This document shows, one piece after another, positions 1 to 10,834 of a DNA stretch of 64,000 nucleotides. A program made the position numbers and the translations under genes. Source of the DNA: Mermis nigrescens (lineage: Eukaryota; Nematoda; Enoplea; Mermithida; Mermithidae); contig JAVLUZ010000652.1 of assembly GCA_036768485.1 (NCBI GenBank), positions 62,001 to 126,000 of the forward strand. The letters are read 5' to 3'. Positions within the stretch are counted from its first letter, which is position 1. Every line of letters begins with the position of its first letter. The notes under the pieces were generated by a model. That model ran no database searches. It was not told the DNA's origin and was given only the letters and a program-made list of their open reading frames with translations.

Positions 1-1415
1 TTACAATGTATAAACATTGACACCTAGTGGACATCCATGAAAAAGTAAAACAGTTATAACGTATATGATAAAAACAAAAAATACTAAGATCAGATAAACT
101 CACTGGCTAGATCGCCGTTCTAATAAATGATAAATGGAGGGTTAAAAATAACTGCGAATTAGTGAAGTAATGATAATTTTTAATTATTTCTAGCTTTTTA
201 ATCCTCTTGTGTTTTTGGTCCTTCGTAGTCCTGTAAATTTATCCTTCAAAAACAAACTAACACACTAAGCTTCCTGTATAAAAATTACAATTCAAAGTCT
301 GTTTTGAATGAATTTATCGATTTGTTTTAGATATTTCGATAACATTACTTATTTATCATTTACGAGCGCATGCAGGATCCGAATTTGAGAATCTATCTTA
401 CAAATTATAATTTTTGATGATTAATATAAAATCAACAGATAGATGTCAGTTCCCCAAAAACGTCATTTTTCAACGTTTTTTGTCTAGGTTTTATAAATTA
501 GATAAAAAACCGTTAAAAATGGAAAAATTCAGTAATATCATTCTTGGGCCATCCAACTTTTGATTGTGGCCTGTTGAATTCTAAAGGTTCAGACGCCAGA
601 TCCTACTGCCAATAATTTTCACGTTTGCCTAACTGCATAGAAAATGCCACTAAATTAAAATCAATTATTAAAATCAATTCAACGTTTCTAGTGTAATAGA
701 AAAGATTTAGAGTTGTAAAAAAATATTTGAAAAACCCAAGAAAGTTTCACAAATAATTAATAGAAAATCGATAGAAACTTGCACAAAAACGTGCATATGA
801 ATTTAGATAGAAAGTTTTAATTTCTTTAGCCAATTTTTAAGAATGTATTGGCGAAAGAATTGTTATAAATCTGCCGTGAACGATAGATTAATAAAATTCG
901 GAATAAATCGGATGAGGTGTAAACTGAATTGAATTATTATGTAAATAGAGTAATTATACAATTTTCGGCTCATGTTTTGACAAAAATAAATTTTTAAACT
1001 ATTTGAGGAATCGCTAATAAGTAACATATTTATTTTTGAATAATTTAAACAAAGAATTTCAATTTCAATAATTTCGTTAATAATTTTCACTTACTTGAGC
1101 AAACGCACCATGAAACACTAAAAAGCAAGCACCAAAAGTGTGAGGCACTGGTATTTTGACGCACGAATCTGAATAGGTTTAATTACAAAAAAATTAAAAT
1201 TATCATTAATTAAATATTTTTTATGCATGTCTTTAAGATTCGAAAATAATAGATTATCGATTGGTCAATCATTGTTTATGATCATAATCAGTCAATCACG
1301 TTGGTTTTAGCGGCCTAGCAAGACCATAAAAACAGGATAAGAAATTTTAGGAATTATTTTTATTATTTTTTGTATTTATACTAGATATTGAGGCCAATTC
1401 ATCTTAAAAAGCTCT
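1..1415. other. No recognisable gene
   Basis: AT-rich DNA with no protein-like frame and no obvious repeat shared with the rest of the window. Confidence 0.5.
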
Positions 1416-1423
1416 CTTACTAC

Positions 1424-1885
1424 TAGTGTTGTAAAAGTTATCTTTATCTTTATCTTTTTGGCAAGATGAAGATAAAGATAAAGATATCATCATCTTTATC
1501 TTGACGTTTTCTATATTTTGTCGTTATCTTTCTCTTTATCTTTTGAAAAAATCACAGGCTATCTTTGTCTTTATCTTAACCCTTTTGATGGGAATTTATC
1601 TTGCTAAAAAAGATAAAGTATGTACATAAGTTAGCAAGTGATCCAAAATGTAGGTTTGACGTGAAATACATTCGGACGCATTCAAATTTTACTGTAATAC
1701 AAGAAAAACAGAAAACGATTTTTTAAGCCCTATGGCGTGCGGCCCAAACTAATGCCCGTTATCGACCTAAGTAGGCGGGAGTGATCCCGATCTAAGCAGG
1801 AGAACTACGACTAGAATCCACGTTAATCTATGTCTAAGCCAAGGAAAAATATAGAAGTTTGAAAAGATCAATGATGTTGCGCTAG
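1424..1885 (+). mobile_element. AAGATA-rich non-autonomous hAT-like element, 5' part
   Basis: Starts TAGTGTTGTAAAAG, then alternating runs of TATCTT and AAGATA that can fold back. It continues through the same unique segment (TTGACGTGAAATACATTC to about AAGTTTGAAAAGATC) seen in the complete copy at 15983-16862. The possible target duplication (CTTACTAC, 1416-1423) is not found on the right, so this copy is truncated near 1885. Confidence 0.65.
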
Positions 1886-1950
1886 TGCTGCACACTTTGC
1901 AAATTTTACCACCCGGTTACCCGGAACCCGGTAGTACCTTAGATGGAAGA
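1886..1950 (+). mobile_element. Possible hAT terminus with TACCCGG motifs
   Basis: TAGTGCTGCACACTTTGC followed by CACCCGGTTACCCGGAACCCGG. A related stretch at about 31531-31625 begins TAGTGCTGCAAACT and also carries repeated TACCCGG. TAGTGCTG-like ends followed by ACCCGG runs are common in hAT non-autonomous elements. No matching right end was seen. Confidence 0.35.
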
Positions 1951-2379
1951 GAATGCGGTGAACATCGTTTATTTACGCTTGATAGTGAGATCTACGGCAA
2001 AGTGATATCAATCAGTAAAATTATCGAAAAATTAATGCAACATTGAAAAGAATCGAGGCTTTCATCTGAAGAATCCGTATGCATTTAATGAAATTTAAGT
2101 CATTTCCATAATTCAAAGCAAAAAATCATTGAACCATTTTAAGCAAGAAAAAACATTGACGAAAAGCAATTTTGAAGTCAACAGGAAATGATAATTTATT
2201 CAAAAACAAGTCTGTCTGGAGCTGACTGCAGAGGCGTACCCAGAATTTTTGGTTCGGAGGGGGCATAAACAAAAATTTTTTAAACTACTTTCGCATTAAA
2301 TACCAGTAACGTTATGTATAGTAAAACTGAGTTTTTCGACCTTTAGTAGTGTAACCTTGCTAATTTATGGGTTTCTGAC

Positions 2380-2900
2380 GATCAAAAATACAGTGTAAAG
2401 CGGTGCGAAAAGCCGAAAATTTTTGGAATTCCTATCGTTTCCATGTAGAATATACGGCCTTTCTATTGACAAACAGTTCGGGGTTCATAATTGACGCAAA
2501 GTGCCAAGAAATTTCGTCATTTTTAACCGCCCTTAACATTTTATAGCTCTGTGAATACTAATCGTCTGACAGAGCAGAAAATTATCAAATTTGTACAAAA
2601 CATTTTTCACAATTCAAGCTTCTAACAAGAAAACTGCGAATTACTAACTTTGCCTGAGGATATTTTGGGTGATTCAGGCTTTTAAACGCATTGCAAAAGC
2701 TTTACAAAAAGGAAGAACAGTAACTGGCGGTGCTATGCGCCTGAAAATTTTGACGTTTTTGCACATTAAGCTCAATTTATACCGCTTAAATCATACAAAA
2801 CAGACAAATTGATGCCAGCGCGAAACGCCGGAAATTTTTAGAAATTCCTAACCCTTTTACCTGGCTTGTTCTCCCTAAAATCTCGTTTCACTCGAAAACG
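2380..2900. repeat. Degenerate GCGC-box tandem repeat
   Basis: Repeated units containing GCGCGAAACGCCGGAAATTTT or variants followed by TTTTGACGTTTTT and AAGCTCAATTT, roughly every 110-130 bp. Related blocks occur at 3830-3960, 6190-6250, 32040-33400 and 60400-61300. Confidence 0.5.
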
Positions 2901-3132
2901 GCTGCGGGACGTCTGGGGTGGCGAGCGGGGTCCGGGGCAGAGTCATGGAAAATTTTGTAAAAGAAACATTCTAATGTTAAATAGTAACGTTAAAATTTTC
3001 GCAAAATCGGCCAAACCTGGGCTCTAAAGCTAGCTTAAAAAGACTTAAAATTGATGAACTCCAACATTGCACAAAACTTCTGAGCTGGAATGCATTTTTC
3101 GACCTCTGATAATTACATAGCGCAGCAACGGG

Positions 3133-3415
3133 TCGCTGCCACACCTTGGCGTGGGGGAGGGTTTGGGGGGTATGCACCCCCCAAGTAACCAAAATACCCC
3201 CCCTTCAGAAATCAAAATACCCCCCCCAGAATTCAAATTTTGAGAATTTTTTCGTTTTTTTCGCAATGTTTCGATGGCAATGGATGGTGCTTGATGAGAA
3301 ACTTCGAAAAATGGTGTTTTTATCGCCGTACCACCATTTTTAAGGCCATTTCCGACCTCCAAAAAATCTTGCAGCCCCTAGAATTTTCTTGCTGCCCACG
3401 TATGGTCGTTGCCAA
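3133..3415 (+). mobile_element. R1 MITE-like repeat
   Basis: Runs from GGTCGCTGCCACACCTTGG through CCCCCCCAGAATTCAAATTT, the shared core (GCAATGTTTCGATGGCAATGG ... TGATGAGAAAC ... CACCATTTTTAAGG) to TTGCTGCCCACGTATGGTCG. Six other good copies occur in the window in both orientations. Confidence 0.65.
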
Positions 3416-3419
3416 TAAG

Positions 3420-5400
3420 ATATAGAAAGATGTATCAATGAAAATTTTGTTCTTACAGTTTTAAGGCCTATTTGTGACCTTCTAATTAACAAAATGCAGT
3501 TCAGAGAACAAAAAATGCGCAAAAACATAAGAAAATTTGGCCATTCCTTTTATTTAAGATAGGATTATATGTCCTTCTAAAGAAAGACAAACGAAACAAA
3601 GAATAGACAAACTGGTACGCGAAAGACAAACAAAGCAGAGAATAGACAAAGTGGTACGCAATCATTTTAGCACTTCTACTATTATGCTCAACAAGCATGC
3701 GCAGATTCATTCAACGAACAAATAAAGCATTAAATTACTGAAGTGATGTGAAATGCTAGATTATTTTAGCTGATTTGAGCTTTTAAATTCATTGGATCTA
3801 TATAGCAATAAATAATAATGACTCAGCGCGAAGCGCCGGAAAATTATGACGTTTATGCCTTTTTGAACTCAGTTTTCTGGACACACATTATTGCAAAAAC
3901 GAAATCGACAATATTTCTGAAAAATTTCGGGGTAGGGCTACGCCTATGGCTGACTGCATTAAGGGACATAGATAGGCTTTGAACCAGGTCTAATTAAAGC
4001 ATTTGCGCGCACGATATTAATAAAAGTAGTAGTTTAAATTTATATAATGGTCACAGAAGTGGATGCATCAGAAAAAAGCGTCGCTAGCAGATAATTTCTT
4101 GTTCAAATCTGTTTACAATAGAGAATAAGAAGAATTTGGCACAAATAATTAAATATAACTACAGAGCTGAATAATGGAATTTTCCTAGACCGTGTGCCCG
4201 ATATATTGTGACAATAGGATGATAACTTTTTTGCTTTTTGCTAATTTCACCACATCATGAGCGAAGTAATAGAACAAGTGTTTCTGAAGTTAAGTGATGC
4301 GCTTTATTATAATACGCTTTAACGTGATCGATTCAAGTGATTCGAATACACATTCACGACATTTTAGTGAAGTTTTTATTCCCATCTGCATATGCCAAAA
4401 AGATCGTTAAAAGCGAATACGATACAGCGTATCACTTTTCAGTAATAGCAGGACGTGTCATAGGCACACATGAGCGTAGAGGGGGTCTGGTTGTATGCAT
4501 CCTTCGCAGAAGTTAAAAAACTCTATTTGCAGATTACTGTAGACCTCAGAATTATATTTTTAATAAGATTTTTAACAATTTTTCGCAATTTCAACCACCA
4601 GAATTTTCTTGCTGCCCAAACGAAATCTGGGGAATCTGGTTAGCGAAGCGGACAAACATCGCGAATAAAAGTTCGGCCAATATTGCGCCGGTATCGTTAA
4701 GGTATTCTGAATTAAGTAAATTTTGGAAGTAGGAATAAAAAATGAGCAATGTTCGAGGGAAATATGGCAAAATAAAATTTAAAACGAATAAAACTAACAA
4801 ATTTTCTCCAAAAATTGTTGTGATTAAAAACTGTGCGGTAATATGGTTTTTTTATGATATTTAGCATGTACGCCATTTTTTGGGCCATTTTGACTCAAAA
4901 TCTTTTTTCATATTTTAAGCCTTCCCCTAACCGGCTGTATTGTGCTATGGTTCCCCAGTCTGAATGAGTCCAGCTTTTGGAAAATGCATAGCGGCTGTGC
5001 ACTTCGAATTTTTATGAAGGAAATGATTCAAGGCGACGTACAATTAATTAATGAACTAGCTACATTGCCAAAATTCCATCATGGACAATTATTTAATTTT
5101 TTGCAATCTTTTATCGTAGACGGACGAAGCATGATGAGAAAAGTCGTCTAACAATTTTTTAAGCGCACTGTCAATTTCATAGCTTCGTAAATTCAAGCCT
5201 TACCCGTCTGCAGTTGTACTCCGATTTTGGCGGATTAAATTCAGGAAATAATAGGTTCAGCACTTAGAATAAGCATTCAAGCCGTATGTCAATCTATAAA
5301 AGCCAACCTATTAAACTCGCTAAAATGTTGCTGCAAAAAAGTAAAATAAAAGATAGAATACCGAAAAATACCTTTCGCTAAAGAATTTTTTATATTCGAG
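3420..5400. other. Repeat-derived DNA without an identified gene
   Basis: Contains a GCGC-box unit near 3830 and a partial R1-like tail near 4590-4620. Apart from the open segment at 4942-5151 nothing protein-like was recognised. Confidence 0.4.
4942..5151 (+). other. Unassigned open segment of 69 codons
   Basis: An open frame of unusually balanced composition (SLNESSFWKMHSG, DVQLINELATLPKF, FNFLQSFIVDG) in otherwise AT-rich repeat DNA. No family was recognised with confidence. It lies just 5' (by coordinate) of the gene 2 first exon and on the opposite strand. It may be an exon of another gene, a retro-copy or chance. Confidence 0.25.
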
Positions 5401-5423
5401 ACATGTGTATGTATGTAGCTCAC

Positions 5424-5489
5424 TTGTGCCATTGGAACGCCGCAAAACACGCTAAATGCAAAAAAGGATAACATTAACCTTCCATTCAT
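5424..5489 (-). CDS. First exon of a second, paralogous secreted protease gene (gene 2, partial)
   Basis: 22 codons starting MNGRLMLSF and ending VPMAQ, then donor CAA/GTGAGC in phase 0. It is the same length, splice phase and pattern as the first exon at 56764-56829, and about two thirds of residues are identical. It encodes a signal peptide. No PAN or protease exon on this strand was found between 5423 and 1, so the remaining exons should lie left of the window. That the rest encodes a protease is an inference from paralogy. Confidence 0.7.
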
Positions 5490-5585
5490 CTTAATTATGT
5501 GAAAACAATGTACATGCTTCTTTGAAAACGATACCAACCGAGCATTTTAGCGATTTACCCTTAATTTACATATTTATTTACTGAA
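5490..5585 (-). promoter_or_regulatory. Putative core promoter and 5' UTR of gene 2
   Basis: Shares with the gene 1 upstream region a TATA-like AATAAATATG block and, nearer the ATG, the block GGTATCGTTTTCAAAGAAGCAT. The order and approximate distance to the start codon are the same. Confidence 0.45.
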
Positions 5586-5589
5586 CTTT

Positions 5590-6599
5590 TTTCAAGAGAC
5601 GCGGAAGAAGGCGGTAAATAAAGCTCAAACTAGCAGATGTTTATTTTTTGAATAAAAAATTAAATACCCGGATTCAAAATACATCAATAAGAATCAATGG
5701 TACACCAACGAGCCGACGCAAACAAGATGAACGTGAAGAAATAGTTTCTTCCTTAAACATTATAGAAAATGTTTCGAAAAGTACAGAAAAAATTTTAATT
5801 CATTTCTGAGAATCTTCCAAGTTACGGGGGTATCCTTAAAATTCCTAGGATCCAAAGACCATGGGGCAAATTTGAGGGATGCGAACAGCTGTCGCCCTCT
5901 CCCATCGGTCGAAAAAATTGGTGGGATAAAGGATTGATTTGTACCAAGCTTGCAATGATTTCCACTCTCCTACCATCGCAATTTTTCAAATAATTGCTTT
6001 TTAGTACATTTATTCACTTTTTTGGCGGTCTGGTAGCCATACTTTTGTAGTTTTCTTTAATTTTTAGCTTAAGTTTAAAAAATGTTACGTTTAACCTTAA
6101 TTGCTCTGAAAGGCTTTGCTCTTAATGCACAAACGAGAAATAACGAAAATAATTTAAATCTCTGAAAGTCCTTCATTAAAAATTTCACCAATTTTCCGGC
6201 GTTTCGCGCCGGGTTTCAGCTAAACCTAAAGAAATTTAAGAACTTTTCGCACTAAATCGCTCAAATTTGGAAATGTTCCGCGTAATTTGAGCACCAAAAA
6301 TCATTTTGACTAGAAATAGACAACATTAAACGGCAAAAAACACCAATCTGCGCATGAATCAGTTTTTAGACCTATTTTTTACTGTTTTGGACAAAGTTGG
6401 GTTACCGCCCGCGCCCTTCCCCTTAGAAAATCCTAGATTTGCTACTGCTGCAAAGATCTACGCCAATGTCTGACTGGAAGCCTTGTTCTAGCTTATATAG
6501 GAGATAAGATTTTTGTGACTCGTACGAAGATTGTTAGGGAGGGCTAAAGTAAAGCGATGTTGGTAGTTGTATTAAACCTATACTTCACTTTTAATTTAT
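5590..6599. other. Upstream region of gene 2, no other gene seen
   Basis: AT-rich, with a short GCGC-box unit (CCGGCGTTTCGCGCCGG near 6195-6215). No protein homology recognised. Confidence 0.4.
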
Positions 6600-6870
6600 A
6601 TTAATGTATATAATTTGATTGAATATAGTAAAATTTACCTTTTTGCAGACGATGTAAAAATCTCTGGTCCGTCTTTTGATTATCATTTAATACAAAAAGA
6701 CCTGGATAATATTTATACTCGGTCTATTAATTGGCAGCTTCCTATTGCTACGGAAAAATATACAGTCTTACATTTTGGTAAGAATAATCCAAAAACTTTA
6801 TTCTTTGAATAATATAACTATTCCGAATGAAATTAATTCTGTTCGTGATCTAGGTGTTTATATTTCCCAT
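6600..6870 (+). pseudogene. CR1/Jockey-like reverse transcriptase fragment, left half
   Basis: Encodes KIYLFADDVKISG, with the reverse-transcriptase ADD core, then TRSINWQLPIATEKYTVLHF and, after a change of frame near 6800, VRDLGVYISH, all typical of the palm and thumb of CR1/Jockey-type elements. It is 5'-truncated near 6600 and interrupted at 6870 by element X1. The other half resumes at 10145. Confidence 0.85.
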
Positions 6871-7685
6871 AGCAAAGAAAAATGCTCCGATGGAACAAAA
6901 AAGGGGAATATACTTGGGATTGTGAATTATCGAGGATGTAAAAGGAGGGGACTAGGAAAAATCTCCCTATGTTATATGCCAAAAATCGCAAAATATGTTA
7001 AAAATCCTACTTTCTCTAAACAATGCAAAAAATCGAAGTATATTCTGCGGCCTTTGAAAAATGTAAAAGTTTAGTAAACAATTGTTGTAGACATGTGTAA
7101 AAGAGTATCTACATAAGGTCTGTTGCACGTCAGCTTCCGTGTTTCCTACTGCTTTGAACCAACAATATCATCGATTGTCTTGAATGCATCGATACGTACT
7201 ATTTCATTCAATTCGCTTAGCTACTGCATTGCTAATTCGCTGCTTTTTTCAATCAATTTTTTGGTAATTTGAATATTGCTTGCACTTTGACACTTAGAAT
7301 GGCTGTATCTGCTAAGTGACATGCTTAGTAATAATGAAATACGAACAACTTAATTATGATTTGTTAACAGCATTTCACTTTCAGTCACATTATTAAGCAA
7401 ATCAAAGTTAAATGAAGTCTGCAAAAAGTTGCATTACGTAATATGCTTTTAAGATATTATGTCAATGAGAGAAAATTATTTTAAAATAATACGTTATTTC
7501 AGAGACCGCAGAATATACTTCGATTTTTTGCATTGTCTAGAGAAAGTAGGATTTTTAACATATTTTGCGATTTTTGGCATATAACATAGGGAGATTTTTC
7601 CTAGTCCCCTCCTTTTACATCCTCGATAATTCACAATCCCAAGTATATTCCCCTTTTTTGTTCCATCGGAGCATTTTTCTTTGCT
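6871..7685. repeat. X1 foldback module with 182-bp inverted repeats
   Basis: Left arm 6871-7052 and right arm 7504-7685 are near-perfect reverse complements. Transcripts of this module could form a hairpin about 180 bp long. The 451-bp core (7053-7503) is the reverse complement of the core in X2. Confidence 0.85.
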
Positions 7686-10144
7686 AGTACCCTACTTTTA
7701 ATTAGCAAGATTTGGAAATACAATACTATATTTTATTTACTGTGCGGTTCTTCTAATAATTGAATGATTTAAACTTTACAAAGCTACTAGTTGTAGAAGA
7801 AACAAACATTCTGATTAGTAATTCTTATGTTACGTAGAACATCCTGTAAAGAAATATGCTTCCAAAACTTTCTAGAGCTAAACTTAATTTATATTTTAAA
7901 CTTTACACAAGAGTGCAAAGAATTTTAGTGGGATTAATAATTTCGATATTGCTCTGATATAAAGCTCAGCATTTTTTAAGAAATGAAACCTCTATAATGT
8001 TCTAAGAACATATTAACATTAGGTGTTAATCACTTTACACTACTCTTCATACGCCCTTAGCAGACGTATCACATCTGTTTCCGTATATATTTTACGACTT
8101 TAGGGAAAAAATAAGTTACTGTGAGGCTCTAGAACGAAGCTTATTATATAGTGTGAACTTTACACTAGCAACGAGTGTAAAGCAGATTTTAGTCGGATAG
8201 ACACAGATGTAAACCATTTTACATCACTGTTGAGTGTAAACAAGCGCGCCCAGCTGACGTCCCTTATTTAATCCCATGTAAATTTTCAGATTTCGGCAAA
8301 ACATTTAGGTTTTTGCAAAGCTCTAGAACGAAGATAAACCACTTTACATCACTGTTGAGTGTAAACAAACGCGCCCAGCTGACGTCCCTTATTCGATTCC
8401 ATGTAAATTTTCAGATTTCGACAAAAAATTGAGGTTTTTGCTAAGCTCTAAAACGAAGATTAATTAGCAGTGTAAACTTTACACAACCGCCTAGTGTAAA
8501 GAGGATTTTATGCCGATTTGTAAATCTGATATTACTCGGATATTATTATCAACATTTATGAAAAAATTGCATGTCTACAATGGTCTCAGGACAAATGAAT
8601 AATGAGTGTAAACTACTTTACAACACTGTTGGATGTAAACAAACGCGTCTACGTGACGTCTCACATTTGATTCTTTGAAAATTTCTAGACTCCAGGAAAA
8701 ATTAGGTTTCTGGAATGCTCAAAAATGAAGATAAATACATATGTAGTGTAAACTTCACGTAAACACCTAGTGTAAAGAAGATTTTGGTCAGATTCGTAAT
8801 TTTGATATTGTTCCGATATTACGATTAATATTAATGAAAAAAATTAAGTCTCCATAATGTCCTATGGGCAAACTAACAATAGGTGTAAACCACTTTACAA
8901 CACTGTAGAGTGTAAACATATGCGCCAGACTGGCATATCAAATTTGCTTCCTGGTCCATTTCTAGACTTGATAATCGTGTCCCTGACTCATAACCGGAGA
9001 AGTAGGCAGAAAAAACAAGACAGAAACGCATTTTAAACACCAAATTTTTGACTTTACACTCGCTGAATATTAATGTATAGACAATTTGCTTTGACATGCA
9101 CCCGATATAAAGCACTTTATTTTTATTCTATTGGACTTATCCCGACTTCTGGACGGAGAAAGTGGCGAACAAAAAACGCAACAAAAACGTATTTTCCATC
9201 ATTTAGAACACTGTAAACTTTAAAATTCCGTACCGAACTCCCCATTGAGTTTAAAGAAATTCGGTTTGGTACAATTTTTAGCTTTTAAATCGTAGTACAT
9301 TCCTGTGTGCCAAAATTCTCTTGCAAAAATTATTTGGTATGATTTATTAATCAAAATTCGGAAAAAACGTGTTTTTCCGCCCATTTTTTACCTCTGATTT
9401 CGAACTTTACACCCCCATAAATAACTCAATATTGCGTTATTTTAAATGCGGTTTGCTGCGATGTGTAGTCTCTGAAAGGCACTTTATTACTGCCGTATTC
9501 AATTTACCCTGACATCAAAAGCGGAAAAATTTGGCAGAGAAATCTTAGTTAAAATCCGTTTTTTACACCATCAGCTAGAGTGTAAACTTTAAAACCCAGG
9601 ATCTAACTCACCATAAAGCGTAAAAGACTTTGCTTATATGCAGAATGTAGCCCTTGATCCGCTCTATATTTCTGTCAGAAAACATTTCAAAAAACTTATA
9701 ACCGGAGTTAGTATCAGACATAAGCAGGTTGAAAACTCGACCAAAATGTGCTTTTTCACCCACAGATTTTCGCACTCTTTACACTCCCATTCGAGAACTA
9801 ATGCGAATTTCAACAAACGAAAAAAAGTCATTTTGGAGCATCCCTTCCTCTACAAATCTGTACCATTAATTTATTTGAGGAGTCAATACTGAGTTGTCCA
9901 CATGCCGTCTAAAAAACCTCCCAAAATTCATCCTATGTTGTAACGTTACACAAAAACTTTACTCCTTCCTTACACAGCCAGTTTTGAGTTTCAAGAAAAA
10001 CAAAAAAATACGGGCAGCGAATTTTTTCATTATCTATCTTTTAAAAAAACCGCACCTTCCAGAAGTGTCCCGTTATAGCTGTAGGGGGTGCACAGGTGTT
10101 AGGGGTACCCAAGTATATTATAGGTACGCGCTAACGCGCTACCT
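6871..10144 (+). mobile_element. Element X, copy 1 (complete, nested in CR1)
   Basis: Begins AGCAAAGAAAAATGCTCC and ends in the hairpin AGGTACGCGC-TAAC-GCGCTACCT (10122-10144, one bulged C). Left module: inverted repeats 6871-7052 and 7504-7685 (182 bp each) around a 451-bp core. Body 7686-10144 is non-coding, AT-rich, full of GTGTAAA/TTTACAC motifs, with a 125-bp tandem duplication around 8216-8460. Both flanks show AT at the junction (CCCAT / ATGATA). No transposase was found, so it must be non-autonomous; class unresolved. Confidence 0.75.
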
Positions 10145-10590
10145 ATGATAATCTTAATTGTAAACAGCATTTAGGTCGCATAAATGAAATAGCTGTTTCT
10201 CGTTGTTTGCTTATACATAAAACTTTTCTTTCTTGTGATAAAAGTATTTTAGTAAGTACTTATACTACTTATGTAAGACCCATGCTTGAATTTTCTGTTT
10301 CTGTATATAATCCATATTATGCTAACCATATAAATCGTCTAGAAAATGTTAAACGTAAATTTACTAAAAGTCCTTTAGTAGCTTATCTTATATTGAACGC
10401 CTGAAGCTTCTTGACCTACCTTATTTAGAACTTCGTCGTCTTAACATAAGTTTATGTTTCATGCATCAAATTGATAATGGTTTATCTTGTATTGATGCTA
10501 ATGAATTTTTTATTTTCAGTTCTAACATCAGGCCAGCTGAATATCGTTACAAGCGCATTTTACCAGTTGTTTGTTCCTATGCTCACCTTA
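10145..10590 (+). pseudogene. CR1/Jockey-like reverse transcriptase fragment, right half
   Basis: Directly continues the left half: DNLNCKQHLGRINEI, then TTYVRPMLEFSVSVYNPYY, RLENVKRKFTK, and after a lesion KLLDLPYLELRRL and MHQIDNGLSCID, the usual C-terminal region of such reverse transcriptases. Frameshifts and stops make it non-functional. Few or no residues are missing between the halves, so X1 inserted with little or no loss. Confidence 0.85.
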
Positions 10591-10690
10591 ACGATTGTAT
10601 CCCAACACGGCCACGTCTCAACACGGCCACCGTCCCAACATGGCCACCGTTCCAACAAAGCCACTGTCTCAACAAGGCCACTACCACTGT
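10591..10690 (+). repeat. GGCCACCGT minisatellite
   Basis: Tandem units of about 17-18 bp of the form CAACACGGCCACCGTCC. The reverse complement of the same array occurs at 14577-14727 on the other side of X2. Confidence 0.75.
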
Positions 10691-10834
10691 ATTTTAATTA
10701 GTTAAGTAGGTATTAATACTTAATTACAGGAAGGTAATTAGGCATGGATATATATGTGGCAGCAATTAAATTGATGACTAAAGTTAGTTTTTTACATGCA
10801 TTAATCATGCAGTTCAGGTTAGATAGAATACTTA

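Noticed and set aside
8873..9115. Conserved 80-codon minus-strand frame present in X1 and X2 (also 12909-13151)
   Set aside because: Conservation follows from the recent common origin of the two X copies; changes between them fall in all codon positions and the frame is absent from other X copies.
10591..10690. Array of short repeats that could suggest a CRISPR
   Set aside because: Units of 17-18 bp with no unique spacers, in a eukaryotic retrotransposon tail; it is a minisatellite.
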